Assembly (NCBI GenBank): GCA_003952965.2
Contig: CM025851.1
Location: 15,861,643 to 15,925,642, forward strand
Length of the DNA stretch: 64,000 nucleotides
Reading direction: 5' to 3'
From: Morella rubra
Taxonomy: Eukaryota > Streptophyta > Magnoliopsida > Fagales > Myricaceae
The stretch's first letter is position 1; every line of letters starts with the position of its first letter. The position numbers and the translations under genes are program-made. The notes beneath the pieces are model-generated. The model was not told where the DNA came from. It saw nothing but the letters and a program-made list of their open reading frames with translations, and searched no databases. Shown piece by piece: positions 1-11,427 of the stretch.

Positions 1-609
1 GGCTTCAATTTTTTATTTTTTTTTTCTCAGACCCTCTCAAGTGAAACTGGATATCAATATCCAACTATACATGTGGTTCATCTTTCAGACATATAGGTCC
101 TCCTGTCTATTAAAAATTAGTCGATTAACGAAAGATCGACATGCATGAAGTCGGGGTCGAAATGTCTATTGTTGGTAGGGCTATGCAAATTCGGTGCTCA
201 TTACCATCGAATGGGCCGATTTTTAAAATTTGGCCGCCACCACCGCTAACAGCAAAAATCGGTCATGTGAGGTGCCAATTTTAGTAGTAGCGGTTGCTAG
301 TTACAAAATTCCTTATCGGGCTGTTTCTTAGGCCTTTTACACATTTAGCCCAATTGATTTTTCTCATTTGTGTGGTACATTAAGCCCATACTAAATTAAT
401 AAACATTTTGAGCCTAATAAAATCTATCCAATAAACTATAAAATAAAATAAAAAATTAAAGGACATCTTAAAAGATAGTATGATAACCAATAAACTCCAA
501 AATTAATAATCTAAACTATTTTTTTGTTTAAAAAAATTGATTTTAGTGATTCCCGCCAAAGCACAATACTCTCGAAAATTGAAAAAATCCTTGCTAGGCT
601 ACCGTCAAT
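1..609. repeat. Spacer with a dispersed repeat shared with 56.9 kb
   Basis: No gene is visible. Roughly 110-345 is similar, on the same strand, to about 56870-57095: both contain the words ATTTTTAAAATTTGGCC and TCTTAGGCCTTTTACAC in the same order with scattered differences. The family was not identified. The rest is AT-rich spacer up to the hAT element that starts near 610. Confidence 0.55.
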
Positions 610-3600
610 TTAGGCCTGTAAGTCCGGTCCGGCTGACGGCGAAGGTCCGGTTCCGTTTCCGTCACCGGTTCCGGTAAGAGAAGATCCGCCTCTTCCAGGA
701 ACCGGAGCCGGAGGTCATTTTGGGCCACTAACGGAAGCGGAATTGGAAGGGGACTTTTCTGCCGGTTCGGCGAAAAATCCGGTTCCAGTGCTTTTTTTTT
801 TATTTTTTTTTCCCCTTGACTTAAAACGACATCGTCCCATTTTCAATAGGACAACGTCGTTTACTTGTTCTTTAGGAAAAAAATAAAAACAAAAACAAAA
901 ACTTTTCGTGGATCAAACTCGCTGTTTTGATCCATGACAAATTGCCCAGCCCTGCCTAATGTTCCCCTTCCCCCCCCCCCAGTCGCAGCCCGAGCCTAAT
1001 TTCTTTCCCCTCCCCACCCTGAGTCCCCCCAGCCGCAGCCCTAAAATTTTCCCTTTCCCTGCCAGTGCTGCCACCCTCTCGCCTTCTCAGTTCTCACTTC
1101 AACCTTAAAATTAAGTTACCTTCTCTCTCTCTCTCTTTCTCTCTCTTCTCGGCGACGGCGCTCCTCTAGTGGTCCAGCCTCCAGTACTTCTCTGATCTCT
1201 CTTTCTGTATGTCTCTCTCTCTCTCTCCTTTTCTCTCTCACAGCTACTGTTGGTTGGGATTAGCTACTACTATTGATATTAGATTGGTATTGGCTATGAT
1301 TGGGTTAGATTAAATTGTTGTGAATCTGTTGTTCAATGTTAGATTGGTTGTGAATCAAGAGGATATTGGTTGTGAATCTGTTGTTCTGCTCTCGTGCATT
1401 TTCCTTAGGTTACTCCTTTGAATGTCAACTTTTTCTTTGATCCTTTTCGTGCTTATCATGATCCTCTGGTTCTTGCAAATGCAAGCAAACCTTTACCATT
1501 TAAATAAAAAAGGTTCAAATTTTTTCAATGTTTTTGTTTGGTTCCTCATATATGTTTGATTGAAAGACTTAGTTCTAATATTTTGTAAGTCATGAAATAT
1601 TTCTAAATGCATTGAGGTGTATGTTTAATTGAGGTGTATGTTTGATTGAGGTGTATGTTATTTTGTGTCTTTGTTTCAGATGGATCGTCAAACTCTGATT
1701 GCATCTTCGCAATCCACAACCCCAATTTATTTACCCCTGCCTCAACGGCTACACCTACAATTGGTGAGATACCAATTATAGATGTAGAGGCACAACAAAC
1801 TGAGACAAGTGACCCTACCCCCAAAAGAAGAAAGGTTTCCAATCCATCCCCGATGTGGGAACATTTCACTAGGATACTACTAGTAGTTGACCCAAACAAA
1901 CCATTGGCCAAGTGCAACCATTGTGATCATAAAACTGGGTGTCACCACAAAGATCAAGGGATTTCGGCTATGAGATCCCACTTAAAGGCTTGTGTAATGT
2001 ATAAGAGAACTAAAAGTAAATTGGATAGTTCTCAACAGAAATTGACTTTTGATATCAAGGGGGCAAGTAGTGGATCAGTGGGAGTGATGAAGATAGACTC
2101 ATATAATCCCAAGGCTATTAGAGCTTCTATTGCTAAATTTATAATTATGGATGAGCTTCTTTTTATAATAGTAAGTAAGTATGGGTTCAAGGAGATGATT
2201 TATACCCTTGAGCCCCGATTTAAAGTGTCATCTCGAATTACAGTGATGAAAGACTATATGAAACTTTACTTGGAAGAAAAGGCTAGACTGAAGGCTAGTA
2301 TCTTACTCAATAGACCTGAGTTTGTTTCACCACTGACACATGGACATCAGTCCAAAACATGAATTATATGTCTGTCACTGCACACTTTATTGATAGTACT
2401 TGGAACTTGCACAAAAAGATACTTGCCTTCTCTAAGGTGTCAGATCATAAGGGCTCGACAGTTGGGATGGAATTGGAGGATTGTATGTCGGAATGGGGGA
2501 TTGATAAAATCCTTACAATCACTGTCGATAATGCCTCCTCTAATGATACAGCCATTGAACATGTAAAGAGTAGACAATTGCTTTTGGGGTTTCGGCCTGG
2601 AAAAATAGTTTGTAATCATGATTGTTTGCATATGAGATGTTGTGCACATATCTTTAATTTAATTATGCAAGATGGTTGAAGGAGTTAGATGATTCTGTGG
2701 CCAAGGTAAGGAACTTGGTCAAGTATGTTAAGTCATCTCCCAGTCGAATGGATGGGTTTAAAAAATGTGTAGCGAAGAGGAAGTTTCCCAGTGAGGAATT
2801 TTTGCAGCTTGATGTTCCTACTCGTTGGAATTCAACGTATATTATGTTGGATGCAACTGAGAAATATCAGAGAGTTTTTGAGGATATGTTGGCAGAAGAT
2901 GGGATTCTGATAAGCTTTCTACGTGAGGAGGGCATGGGAGGAAGGGACTAGGTCCTCCTGAATTTGAGGATTGGGAGCGTATGAGACATTTTACGAAGTT
3001 TTTGGCGCTCTTCTATGAAGTGACGGTTTGAATATCTGCTTCGAATACGATGATAGCAAACTTATTTTTTGCAGAACTAGCCAAAATTCATATGCATTTG
3101 GGAAAATATGCAGCTAGTGGGGATTTGTTCTTGGCAGACATGGCAAAAAGAATGCAAATGAAGTATAATAAATACTGGGGTGATTTGACCAAGGTTAACA
3201 GATTATTGTTTGTTGCAGCGGTACTTGATCCACAATACAAGGTTATATACTTGGACTTTTGGTTCAAGAAGGCTTTGGGGGTGGAGTTAGGTGCAAAGAT
3301 GACTAGTCTTGTAAGAGGGACCTTGGATCAGTTGTTTACAGAGTATGCTAATATGGATGGGTCATCTAGCAGTGGGAGCGTATCTGCAAGTCAAGGCCAG
3401 CTTGATTTTGTTGGGTCATCTAGTTCATCAATAGATGATCCTCTTTACATGGAATTCACACAATTTAAGGCACAACAAAATTTGCTGGATAGCAAGTTTG
3501 AAGTGGAGAGATATTTAATGGAGGATATTGAGCCCAGATATCCTAATTTTGATTTCCTCAATTGGTAGAGAGTAAATGCAACAAAATTTTCCATTCTTGC

Positions 3601-4410
3601 ATGAATTTCTCGAGATGTTCTTGCCATCCCTATCACTACAGTGCCTTCAGAGTCTGTCTTCAGCACGGGGGGTCGAGTATTAGATTCTTTCTAGAGTTCG
3701 TTGGCACCAAAGACGGCGGAAGGACTCATTTGTGCTCAAAATTGGTTGACATCCAAGGTCATACATTCTGCTGATGATAAAGAGGATAACGAATCTGAAG
3801 TTACTGATGGGACAGAAGATCCCTCTAGTTATATGATGGATATAGGTATATACAACATTTTACATTTCTACTTTCACTTTATTAAAATTTTTTATGAGCT
3901 AATTGTTGATACATTTGTTTTTTTTGCAGAGTTAATTTCTAATGCTGCATCGATCGTGGATGGGTCATACGTGATTGATTGATGTTTGATTATGTTATTA
4001 ATTTCTTACTTGAGTTGATACTTCTAAGTTTGTATTGTAATATTTTGTTATTTCAAGTTAGTAACAAGTTTGATTTGAGATTTATTTAATATGAGATTCT
4101 GTGAATTGCATGTTTTTAAATTTATTTTTACACTTGTTTGTCAATTACATATTTTAGGATTTTATTTGTGAATTGTGATGAATGAGTAAAATTTTCATTT
4201 ATTGAAAAAAAAGCTTAAATGGGCCGAAAAATATGGCCCAAAAAGTTGTCAGAATTTCGCTATCCGCTTCCGCTAAGTCTGCTTCCGCTTCGTTAAGTCC
4301 GCTAAGAGTCGGAAGCGAAAGCGGAGTTGATTTTGGCCATTCCGCTAGTTAGCGGACCGGATGTCGAAATGTCAAATTTCGCTTCTAACTAGTCCGCTAT
4401 TCACCTCTAA
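610..4410 (+). mobile_element. Decayed hAT DNA transposon (BED-finger transposase type)
   Basis: A 3.8-kb element with short imperfect terminal inverted repeats (TTAGGCCTGTAA at the left; TTAGAGGTGAAT on the reverse strand at the right). It is flanked by a near-perfect 8-bp target duplication, CCGTCAAT at 602-609 and CCGTCATT at 4411-4418. The interior carries a broken hAT transposase gene. Subterminal DNA at both ends is rich in short GGTCCGG/CCGCT-like words, as is common in hAT elements. One mismatch in the target duplication and several breaks in the transposase indicate an old, immobile copy. The boundaries were set by eye. Confidence 0.7.
1646..3982 (+). pseudogene. hAT transposase, RICESLEEPER/DAYSLEEPER-like, broken
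   Basis: The domains appear in the expected order but in several frames. A BED zinc finger lies at about 1847-2000 (MWEHFT, then CNHC and HLKAC). The hAT core follows near 2800-2850 (LDVPTRWNSTYIM) and near 3210-3250 (VAAVLDPQYK). The C-terminal hAT dimerisation domain spans about 3480-3770 (DVLAIPITTVPSESVFSTGG, then APKTAEGLICAQNWL). The frame changes near 2360, 2676 and 2950-3050. The dimerisation domain has three in-frame stops, one of them replacing the second Trp of the family's NWW motif near 3566. The enzyme would bind element ends and catalyse cut-and-paste transposition, but this copy cannot encode it. It is a LINE-free plain DNA transposon relic. Confidence 0.85.
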
Positions 4411-4840
4411 CCGTCATTGTCACTGCCATGAAGTGGGCTTTGGTGGCGAGGAAATTGAAAAATAAACTACGGAGATCAACTCGTTCACAGTTATACCCAT
4501 GAACTAATTATTGAAAGTCAATACTACAAAACAATATTGCTAATTTAACTTTTTAGAGAGCAGTGTAAAATTAAATATTAATTTAAGATATTCTTTAAAA
4601 TAAGGATGTCCAAGTGGGTCTGTAATATGACAAAAATGTTTGGACTGGTCACGCGATGCGCATACCAGCTGAATTCACCATTTGTCAAATCCATCCACAA
4701 TTAAAAGGCTATTTACAAAAACAGGTCCAATAGCCCAAAACACAAATGATAACTTCAAGATTAAGATCTGTACAACAAGAAAGGACTGAAACGACGAGTT
4801 TTCCCGTCTCCAATGAGTCCAACATAAGCGATTCACCACC
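4411..4840. other. Spacer and likely promoter of DHS
   Basis: AT-rich, with no gene seen. It lies between the hAT element and the pyrimidine-rich leader of DHS, so it probably contains the DHS promoter. I could not place a convincing TATA box. Confidence 0.35.
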
Positions 4841-4846
4841 TGCGCC

Positions 4847-5215
4847 CAGACTAGGGCCGGACCACTGTTCGTCTCGCTCTCCTTTCATTCTCCCCGAGCC
4901 TCATTTTCGCTCAGCCTCTCCTCTGCCTAACCTAGTTCCCTCGGTCTCTTCAGCAACTGCTTCCGCCTCTCTCGCCATCGCCGTCGCCGTCGCCTCCCGC
5001 TCTCTCCCTTATTTTGCTCGCTCTCTCTCAGACTAGGGCTGTACCCTGTTCGTCTGGCTCTCCAAACACCTACGCCCCCCCCCCTTTTTCCCAAGCCTCA
5101 TTTTCGCTCTGCCTCTCCTCTGCCTAACCTAGTTCTCTCAGTCTCTTCAGCAACTGCCGCCGTCGCCTCTCGCTCTCTCCCTTGTTTTGTTCGGTTGCTC
5201 TCTCTCTCTCTCTCT
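4847..5215 (+). repeat. 182-bp tandem duplication in the DHS leader
   Basis: Two adjacent copies start with CAGACTAGGG at 4847 and again at 5029. Both continue through AAGCCTCATTTTCGCTC / GAGCCTCATTTTCGCTC, then CTCTGCCTAACCTAGTT, then CAGCAACTGC and a CT-rich tail. The copies have diverged by point changes and small gaps. They lie just upstream of the DHS start codon in a CT-rich stretch typical of plant 5' leaders. Confidence 0.8.
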
Positions 5216-5347
5216 TTGTCTCGATCTCTGTTTCCATCCTTAAGACGACTTCTTAGGATTGCCGACTGGAAATTAAGCATTGGAGGAGAAACTGTTGCTC
5301 AAGATTTTATGCTCCATTTTGTTGCTGTGTGACATAAGAAGTAAAGA

Positions 5348-8300
5348 ATGGGAGAAGCAATGAAGAACGGTCTTATTGAATCTGTGCATTCCACAGTCTT
5401 CAAAGAATCAGAAAGTCTGGAAGGGCAATGTGTTAAGATTGAGGGTTATGATTTCAATCAAGGAGTGAACTACTCTCGGCTTCTTAGGTCCATGGTCTCC
5501 ACTGGGTTTCAAGCCTCCAATTTGGGAGATGCCATTGAAGTCGTTAATCAAATGGTGAGCATCTACATAAAAAGTCCTGATGTTGTGGATTGATATGAAA
5601 TCTAAGCGAACATGATATTTTGAATTGGATTGAAGCTAGATTGGAGGCTTGCTGATGAGAGTGTAATAGAAGATTGCAGCGAGGAGGAGAGGGATCCAAC
5701 TTACAGAAAGTCTGTGAGATGCAAGGTTTTCCTCGGCTTTACTTCAAATTTAATATCCTCTGGTGTTAGGGATGTAGTTCGCTACCTTGTTGAGCATCAT
5801 ATGGTGAGTTTTGCCTGAAGGCTTTTGTATTATAGAGCCAACTTTTTGAATAAGTCTGATTTTCTGGGTTGCAAGGTAAATAGGATTTACAGCAGTCTAT
5901 CATCAATATGTATTCTAGCCGCGAGTGTTAACTTTGTTAACAGAAGTGTTCTTCTCTTCTAACTGCAGGTTGATGTTGTGGTTACAACAACTGGTGGTAT
6001 CGAAGAAGATCTTATAAAATGCCTTGCACCCACATATAAAGGTGACTTTTCTCTGCGTGGAGCATATTTACGCTCAAAAGGGCTGAACCGCATTGGTAAC
6101 CTGCTGGTTCCTAACGAAAATTACTGCAAATTCGAGGACTGGATAATTCCAATTTTCGACCAAATGTTGAAGGAACAAATCGAAGAGGTATTATCTTTGA
6201 GCTGGTATACTACCAATTGAGGACTGCAAATTGAAGTTATTTGCTCGTGACTTTCTTTTGTGATTTTTTAACCTTTTACTTAGCTTGTTTGTTGCACCAT
6301 GGTAAAACATCATTCTCCAAATCCATCATATGTTAATCCAGACTCTTGGGTTTACTTTCAATCCTGTAGAGTCTTGCATTTTCTTAACTGCCTGATATGT
6401 CATTCTAGATATATATTTTTTGGAGGGGGTTTAAATGATTCAGAAAGCATACTATCGCTAGGTTGTATTCAGTAATCATGCACCAAAAAAGCAACAGCAG
6501 CAATAGGCTGTGTGAGCTTTGCTCTTCCAGCCATGAATGCTTTGTACGATGCATTGGTGGACTTTGAAGAGAAAATGTTACTATGTATTGTCTCTCTTTT
6601 CTTGTTGCCCGGTAGATGGACAAGCCTTTTCTCTGCTACTTTCTCGTTAATCATGCAATATTCTTTGTGAATGTCATCAGAGCTTCCTACATTTTTTCTT
6701 TTTGGTTTCACAGAATGTATTATGGACGCCATCTAGGTTGATTTTTCGCTTGGGGAAGGAAATTAATAACAAGAGTTCATACCTCTACTGGGCATACAAG
6801 GCAAGTGATCATGGCTTAATGTTTTGGGACCAGGCTTTCTTTTTCCCAGCTTAGCATGTGTCTTGATGATATTGTTGCTTATGTTTCTGTTCTTCTCAGT
6901 TTTAGGTTCAACATTGTTGAATGTTTTGCTTTTTATTTGTATTTAAATTGACGTAATTTAGATTGTAGCGTCAGTGGAAGTTATGAGAATCTCATATTAT
7001 TGGGTGAACTACCTATGATTCCAACCTCACAAGGAAGAATTTTTGTTTATTAGATTTTCTAGGTGCTCTATATGGTAAGAAATTTGTCAAAGTTCTGGTC
7101 CTCTTGTCACGTATCTCCCTTTTGTTGACACAAAATTGAGCTTCAAGCAACTCAAAACTCTTGACCCACAAAATTGTCTGCATTTAGTGAAAGAGAGAGG
7201 AAAAAGAAATTGCAACTGTAGAATATAACAGGAGAGAGTTCTTCAAAAAAGAAGTTATTTTGATGATGTTGATGCACTGACTATTTCAATTGACAAAGGA
7301 AAGCTAATTTTTAGTTATTCTTCATCAAGATTTTTTTAGCTGCCTCTCTATGTATACTAAGATTCTAGCTACAACCTCCTTTAGAGCTTTGGTTGACACT
7401 TAAATGCATATTATAGTTTTCAGATGCTCCATACCTTGGAACTCCATGTAACATCCTGCTAATTTGTCAGGTTTCAGTATAACCTGTAGAAGTTCCCCGT
7501 CAAATTTGGCCGTGGTATTTATTTCTGGACAAACAATCACGACACTAGATGGTCTGGAATAATAGTTTTGATGGGCAGGCTCACTTTCATTTGTTACGAA
7601 GCTTGCAATTCAATTATGAACTCAAATGCAAATAAAGAGAATTTGGATTTTATGGATGGTATTTTACCGCTGTAGTGTAGTAGATGGCGCTGTTATTATA
7701 CTCATTTGTGGTTAATCTGGCAGGTTTTAGAGCTCCAATTAATCATGGAGAATTTTGTACTTGTTACTACTCTACAGGGGTTGCTCGGCATAATGCTACG
7801 TATGGTCACAGAAATTTAACTCTTTTTTTTTTTCTTCCTGTTTCAGAACAACATCCCAGTTTACTGTCCAGGCCTAACAGATGGCTCACTAGGTGACATG
7901 CTGTATTTCCATTCCTTCCGCAGCCCAGGTCTGATCATCGATGTTGTGCAAGGTAGGAATATCCTTTTTCAATGTTGTTACATTTGTTATATACAAGTTG
8001 GGAAATGAAACTGTAATAGGTAGCTTTTGAACAGACATCAGAGCCATGAATGGTGAAGCTGTCCATGCAAGCCCTAGGAAGACTGGCATGATAATTCTTG
8101 GCGGGGGGCTTCCCAAGCATCACATTTGCAATGCCAATATGATGCGTAACGGTGCAGATTATGCTGTGTTCATCAATACTGCACAAGAGTTTGATGGGAG
8201 TGATTCTGGAGCTCGTCCTGATGAGGCTGTATCATGGGGGAAAATACGAGGTTCTGCTAAGACCGTTAAGGTATATAATGTGTATATCGTACCTTTTGCT

Positions 8301-8605
8301 TGTTGCCTTTCAGCTATTATTCTCAGCTGTATTATGTATTATTTATATATTTTCAACAAGCACCAATGTAGCTGTTTGTTCTGTCCTCGTGCACTTTGGG
8401 CTGTGTTGTCCTTGTCTTACTTAGCTTATGTGTTAGAACTGCTGTAAGATATGATTCTGATTGTTCTCCTTTTGGTTGAATTTATCAGGTACATTGTGAT
8501 GCAACCATTGCATTTCCTCTACTGGTTGCAGAAACATTTGCCTCAAAGGACAAAGATTTCCTTCAGCCAATTGCAGATTCTAATAGTACAGATCACTCAT
8601 CTTGA
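5348..8605 (+). CDS. DHS: Deoxyhypusine synthase
   Basis: Makes deoxyhypusine on the eIF5A precursor by transferring the aminobutyl group of spermidine to a lysine, using NAD; a cytosolic enzyme. I read seven exons: 5348-5554, 5636-5803, 5969-6187, 6714-6800, 7847-7952, 8035-8270 and 8489-8605. They give 379 residues, close to the roughly 370 of plant DHS. The family words are all present: [75 protein letters not shown], and [13 protein letters not shown], which contains the active-site lysine (about K332). The start is the first in-frame ATG and begins MGEAMKNG before the conserved [14 protein letters not shown]. Intron 4 uses a GC donor (GCAAGT at 6801). The leader upstream is CT-rich and tandemly duplicated. 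A collapsed copy of this locus lies near 57.4-58.2 kb. I saw no frame break. Confidence 0.95.
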
Positions 8606-9441
8606 CAAAGCTTATAGTCAGCTGATAAATTAGAAGAAGCAAGAGGCCCTAGAAATGGGCTCTTGCTGGGAGGCACTAATCAGCCCTAGAATAGTAACTT
8701 GCCGCTATGGGGTTGGGAGTGCTTGGAGACACTAAAGGTGTTGTTAGGAATGAGAGTTAGGTTCCTATAAATGATTTCCCGCTGAATTTTTCTGAGTTCT
8801 TTGTTGACCTGTATCTTGAACTAAGAAGACAAGGACTGTGCTTGCCTGCAGCAAGTTTGGTCATGGCGGTGTGTTTTTTCGTTCATACCATTTAGCTTTC
8901 TCTATGATTCACTCTTAACGTATTAATGTAAGAATTTATTGTTGTCATTAATGGAAAAATTTTGCACTTTCCATTTTTTTAAATAACTAGAAAGAATTCC
9001 GAAAAAAAAGGGAGGGGGGATTCGTAACGAAAGTAAAGAAATTTGGCTGTTCTATGTCCAGTAGAAGCAACCGGGGAATACTTTGGGCACTGCGAAGATG
9101 CAATTTCCAGATTTGGTTCTCAGATTGCACTTGTATTGCTGTATAAAAGTAAAAGGGACCCCCTGAATGAAGATGCCCTTTCATTGCTGCAGCATTTAAA
9201 GCTGTTATTAGGAGGACGCGACTTCCTTAAAGTAGGCAGTAAAACTCTGTACAGAGCCCACCATATGATCCACAGCCTCTATGAAGCTCTGACAGAGAGG
9301 CTGTGGATCTTCATGAACAGAGTAGAGCAGATCTAATTGGTCATTCCATACTTATGCATACTAATCAAATGTCCACCCGGGTCAAATCCATCCAAATTGG
9401 AAAATTATTTACAAAACCAAGTCCAATTTCCAAAAATAAAA
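8606..9441 (+). other. DHS 3' region, duplicated near 57.6-58.2 kb
   Basis: This stretch follows the DHS stop and must include the 3' UTR. From about 8737 to 9440 it is closely matched by about 57566-58200. Reading frames within 9043-9336 stay open for about 97 codons, but I recognise no protein in them and the second copy does not preserve the frame, so I do not call a gene. Confidence 0.6.
9267..9309. repeat. Perfect 14-bp inverted repeat (hairpin)
   Basis: GATCCACAGCCTCT at 9267-9280 is exactly complementary to AGAGGCTGTGGATC at 9296-9309, with a 15-nt loop. The second copy, near 58036-58080, keeps the structure with one mismatch in the stem. Confidence 0.8.
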
Positions 9442-11427
9442 TCTATTTACGTAATAGTGAGGATTTTTTCCTCTTAGATTTTTGCCAACCGAAACGCAGC
9501 AATCATAGAAGTAGGGTTAAATAGTTTCACCTGATGAAACAACTTTATGTCTCTCACTCATACCTTATTTTTGTCCCCTGACGATTTAGGTCTATCCGAC
9601 CTCTCTCTCTCTCTTTAATCTCAGTCTCTCGCACACTTTCTTTTTTGGGACAATAACTGAATGTTTCACTTGCTTTCTCAAAAGACAATTAATGTCTTTA
9701 TTTGTCTAATTTTGCACATAAAACAACCAAATGAGGAAATATAATTGACTACGTTACCTTTAAGGTTACATTATAAATTTAGAAAAGTCAAAATCAAACT
9801 TCACCGACACAAAAAGTCAAAGTCGAAGAAAATGTCGACTATATATCTCATACAAGTCTTTGATTGAAGAATTTTTTGAATTTGAATGGTGCATATGATT
9901 GTTTTGTATTGTCTACAATTAAGTTTTGATGGATGTGATTTTATTTCTTATGGAACCTAATTATCCAATGGAATTATTTGTTAGTGGAGCTATTAGTTGG
10001 TGAATTAATTAGACTTCCAGTAGACGTTAGAGGAACTATTTGTTAGTGAAATTCACCGCTATCAGGGGAGTGTTATTTGTTAAAATTTTATAGTTTTTTC
10101 ATGAACTTTTTTGTCGAGTGCTGTTTTCGTGGGGAAAGAAAATTTTCGTTCATACAAAATCCATTTTCAAGAGGCTAGAAATTAGACCACAAGAGGTGAA
10201 CAACAACTAGACAAGGGTTGGGCATGGCCGAAGTATTAGCCCAAAGGCCACAAAAAGAGCACCTCGCGAGATTAATAGATTATCATAGCCAGGAGGTTTG
10301 GAAGCTTTTGTAAAGGACCGCACGAGGCGATCTTGATGCTAACAAGGAAAACTCGTGCATCCTTTTCTCTACAGAGTCTCCATGGCAGGGGATTTGATGG
10401 TTGCACTATTGGATGATACCAAATTCGTCGAGGATTTGTAGGTAGAAGAGTTGGAAAAAGGTCCGTCTTGCCTTTGGATGTCACAACACGGGGGATCTGT
10501 CCTGCGGTGACACGGGGGTATCATGCGTTGAGAGGATGATGCGAGGGCAAGTAGAGACGGTGAAGCAAAGAGCGATGAGATCGTCGTACTGGAACGTGTA
10601 CGGTCACAAAAATACACAAGACAGCAAATCCAACAGCCAAAGACCCGAGAAAAAAGAATGTCACTGATACTGTACACATTGATGGACAATACGAGCAAGA
10701 TCACTGTGGGAGATAGTATAGGTACATAGATCTTGAAGGTAACAAAGTGTTTATCTTCTGTCCACCACTTAAGTGGGAACCTCTTTATACCAGGTGAAAT
10801 TAACCACCACAAACATCAATTAAACGAAATCTGGTCGACTACATCATAACTCCATGCTTCCATTGTGCCAAATCTGACCAAAAAGAATAGCTATTGTAAA
10901 CTATCAATCCCGCACCTTACTCTTGCAAGAAGTCTAGCAACGAATAGACTTATGGTCATGTGTGAAAAAAAAGTGCATATGAATCAATTCCTGCAAACAA
11001 AGCTGCAATGACTGGTCTTTAATTAAAGAAACTAAGGACGAAGCTTATCCACATTAGAAATATCATCTGCAATGAAATGAAGGAGAAAATCAAGCTGTCT
11101 TCAACAAATGAGCATTTGTGAGAAGAGCTAGCTCTGGGCTGTACCAAGTTTTCTATGTTGCTCTACATTTGCCAAGAATTGATACCCTCACATTTCTGTT
11201 AATAGTAGAGGGGGCAATGGATTTGGCTCAAACCAAAAGACTTGCGCAAACTCTTTATACGGAATCAAATCGTGCGAGTATCATCAAGCATAGGTAACAT
11301 GTAAAGGGCAATGAAACGAAAATCCGTATACTTCAATCCCCGTGCCTGCTCAAATTTGAAGTAACTTCTGCTCTCCCTTTTTCTCATAAATTTAAAATAG
11401 GAGCGTACATTGTGAAAAGGAACGTAT
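9442..11427. other. Spacer between DHS and SRP14
   Basis: No gene was identified. About 10380-10810 on the plus strand reads like a decayed coding sequence, with open stretches beginning MAGDLMVALLDDTKFVEDL interrupted by stops, but I recognise no family. The rest is AT-rich, with a CT microsatellite near 9600-9617. Confidence 0.4.

Noticed and set aside
9043-9336. 97-codon open frame downstream of DHS
   Set aside because: The duplicated copy near 57.9 kb breaks the frame and no family is recognised.
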